From the NCBI GenBank assembly GCA_019119935.1, contig DWWA01000008.1, forward strand, positions 1 through 64,000: 64,000 nucleotides of DNA, given 5' to 3'. Below are positions 62,381 through 64,000 of this stretch, piece by piece. Numbering within the stretch: position 1 is the stretch's first letter; the number at the start of each line of letters is the position of its first letter. Below the pieces are notes generated by a model. That model was given only the letters and a program-made list of their open reading frames with translations. It had not been told where the DNA came from and did no database searches. A program made the position numbers and the translations under genes. Origin of the DNA: Candidatus Ruthenibacterium merdavium (GTDB lineage Bacteria > Bacillota > Clostridia > Oscillospirales > Ruminococcaceae).

Positions 62381-64000
62381 ATGTCAGTTTATCGCATTTA
62401 TGTGGAAAAAAAGCCGGAATACGCCGTAGAGGCAAAGGGGCTTTTGCATGAGATTCAAACCCTGTTAGGCGTGCAGTCTGTCACGGGACTGCGCATTTTG
62501 AACCGCTATGACGTGGAGGGTGTGACGGAAAGCGTCTTTTTGGACAGCGTGAACACCGTGTTCAGCGAGCCGCAGCTCGACTTAACCCACGCGACCATTC
62601 CCGAGGGCGACGTGGTGTTTGCCACGGAGTTTTTGCCCGGCCAGTTTGACCAGCGCGCAGCCAGCGCCGCTGAGTGTATTCAGCTGGCGTCCGGCGGCGA
62701 GCGTCCCACAGTGGCGTATGCGCGCGTTTACCTGCTCAGCGGCACGCCGACGGCGGCGGAAGTGACGGAAATTGAAAAATACGTCATCAACCCCGTGGAG
62801 GCGCGCAAGGCACTGCTGGAGGCAAAGCAGACGCTGGCCGTGGAATACACCGTGCCGACCGAAGTGGTTACCTTGAAGGGCTTTTGCGAGCTGTCCCCGG
62901 CGGCACTGCGCGAGCTGATCAGCGGGCTGGGGCTGGCGATGGACGAGGGCGATATTGCCTTTTGTCAAGAGTATTTCCGCGCCGAACAGCGCGACCCGAC
63001 CATTACGGAAATCCGCATGATTGACACCTACTGGTCCGACCATTGCCGCCACACTACTTTTGGCACCATTTTGGACAATGTGAACATCAGCGACCCCGTG
63101 ATTAAGGCTTCTTACGAGAATTATCTCAAACTGCGTGCGGACGTTCACGCGGGAAAATATAAGCCCATGTGCCTGATGGACCTCGGCACCATCGGCGGCA
63201 AGTACCTCAAAAAAGAAGGTATTTTGCAAAATCTCGATGAATCGGACGAAATCAACGCTTGCAGCGTGCGCATTACCGTGGACAATGATGGCGTAAACGA
63301 GCCGTGGCTGCTGCTCTTTAAAAACGAAACACACAACCACCCCACGGAAATTGAGCCCTTCGGCGGCGCGGCCACCTGCATCGGCGGCGCGATCCGCGAC
63401 CCCTTGGCCAACCGCGGCTATGTGTATCAGGCGATGCGCGTGACCGGCGCGGGCGACCCGCTCAAGCCCGTGAAGGAAACCATTCCCGGCAAACTGCCCC
63501 AGCGCAAGCTGGTGACGACGGCTGCCGCGGGTTATTCCAGCTACGGCAACCAGATCGGCCTTGCCACGGGACAGGTAGACGAGTGGTATCACCCGGGCTA
63601 TGTGGCAAAGCGCATGGAAATCGGCGCAGTGGTGGGCGCAGTGCCTGAGGAGAATGTGCGCCGTGAAGAACCGCAGCCCGGCGACGTGGTTATCCTGTTG
63701 GGCGGACGCACGGGCCGTGACGGCTGCGGCGGTGCAACGGGTTCTTCCAAAGCACACAAAACCGAAAGCCTTGAAACCTGCGGCGCAGAGGTGCAAAAGG
63801 GCAATGCGCCCATCGAGCGCAAGCTGCAGCGTTTGTTCCGCACAAAAGAGGCAACCCTGCTCATCAAGCGCTGCAACGACTTCGGCGCGGGAGGAGTGTC
63901 CGTCGCCATCGGCGAGCTGGCAGACGGCCTTGAAATTGACCTCAACGCCGTGCCGAAAAAATACGAGGGCTTGGACGGCACCGAACTTGCTATTTCGGAA
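62381..64000 (+). CDS. purL: FGAM synthetase, 5' part
   Basis: 540 codons from ATG 62381 to the window end, frame open. MSVYRIYVEKKPEYAVEAKG begins the N-terminal PurS-like domain of large-type PurL. Then TYWSDHCRHTTF (linker and active-site His), LLFKNETHNHPTEIEPFGGA, and LGGRTGRDGCGGATGSS. The full large form is about 1200-1300 residues with a fused glutaminase at the C-terminus, here outside the window. No separate purS or purQ is seen, consistent with the fused form. It starts 5 bp after purD. Confidence 0.95.
   Translation, partial: MSVYRIYVEKKPEYAVEAKGLLHEIQTLLGVQSVTGLRILNRYDVEGVTESVFLDSVNTVFSEPQLDLTHATIPEGDVVFATEFLPGQFDQRAASAAECIQLASGGERPTVAYARVYLLSGTPTAAEVTEIEKYVINPVEARKALLEAKQTLAVEYTVPTEVVTLKGFCELSPAALRELISGLGLAMDEGDIAFCQEYFRAEQRDPTITEIRMIDTYWSDHCRHTTFGTILDNVNISDPVIKASYENYLKLRADVHAGKYKPMCLMDLGTIGGKYLKKEGILQNLDESDEINACSVRITVDNDGVNEPWLLLFKNETHNHPTEIEPFGGAATCIGGAIRDPLANRGYVYQAMRVTGAGDPLKPVKETIPGKLPQRKLVTTAAAGYSSYGNQIGLATGQVDEWYHPGYVAKRMEIGAVVGAVPEENVRREEPQPGDVVILLGGRTGRDGCGGATGSSKAHKTESLETCGAEVQKGNAPIERKLQRLFRTKEATLLIKRCNDFGAGGVSVAIGELADGLEIDLNAVPKKYEGLDGTELAISE

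Noticed and set aside
62582-63796. 404-codon open frame on the minus strand
   Set aside because: Antisense to purL, whose reading frame is clear on the plus strand.

Overview
The window looks like a chromosomal segment of a low-GC to medium-GC Gram-positive anaerobe, most likely a gut Clostridia member of the Oscillospiraceae/Ruminococcaceae type. Supporting signs are AGGAGG-type ribosome sites, sigma-A promoters, an LPXTG-type sorting signal, 4Fe-4S proteins, and glycan-use genes (GH29, GH2, GH32). Species cannot be named from the sequence alone.

Layout. 1-10 kb is AT-rich accessory DNA with small regulators, lipoproteins, palindromic repeats and decaying genes: a VanZ fragment, an AAC(6')-like acetyltransferase with in-frame stops, and a frameshifted, truncated MFS transporter. 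It also holds an intact GH29 fucosidase. 9.3-28.3 kb is a surface-structure locus. A tyrosine recombinase is followed by a 315-bp segment bounded by inverted recombination-type sites and carrying a near-consensus promoter. Then come two related secreted proteins, two related single-pass membrane proteins, an LPQTG-anchored protein and a 4469-residue repetitive beta-helix protein. 28.4-42.9 kb holds a GH2 beta-galactosidase, a two-component system, an ECF sigma factor with a membrane partner, a ZIP transporter, an iron-sulfur pair beside a Crp/Fnr regulator, and aspS. 43-50.5 kb is a sucrose/fructan locus: GH32 enzyme, sugar ABC transporter without its ATPase, LacI regulator and fructokinase. 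50.5-53.7 kb has a hexapeptide acetyltransferase, an M55 peptidase and aroF behind a Phe/Tyr-rich leader peptide and terminator. 53.7-64 kb is a purine operon, purE-C-M-N, a stand-alone IMP cyclohydrolase, a stand-alone AICAR formyltransferase, a membrane protein, purD and purL, running off the end.

The two most notable systems are (1) a probable phase-variable switch, in which the promoter in the invertible segment currently points away from the surface operon, and (2) a ribosome-mediated attenuator in front of aroF, with 9 Phe/Tyr among the first 17 codons, followed by a strong terminator and a possible competing antiterminator. Purine synthesis is also unusual in that the two PurH activities are separate proteins and the operon has its own leader ORF plus hairpin.
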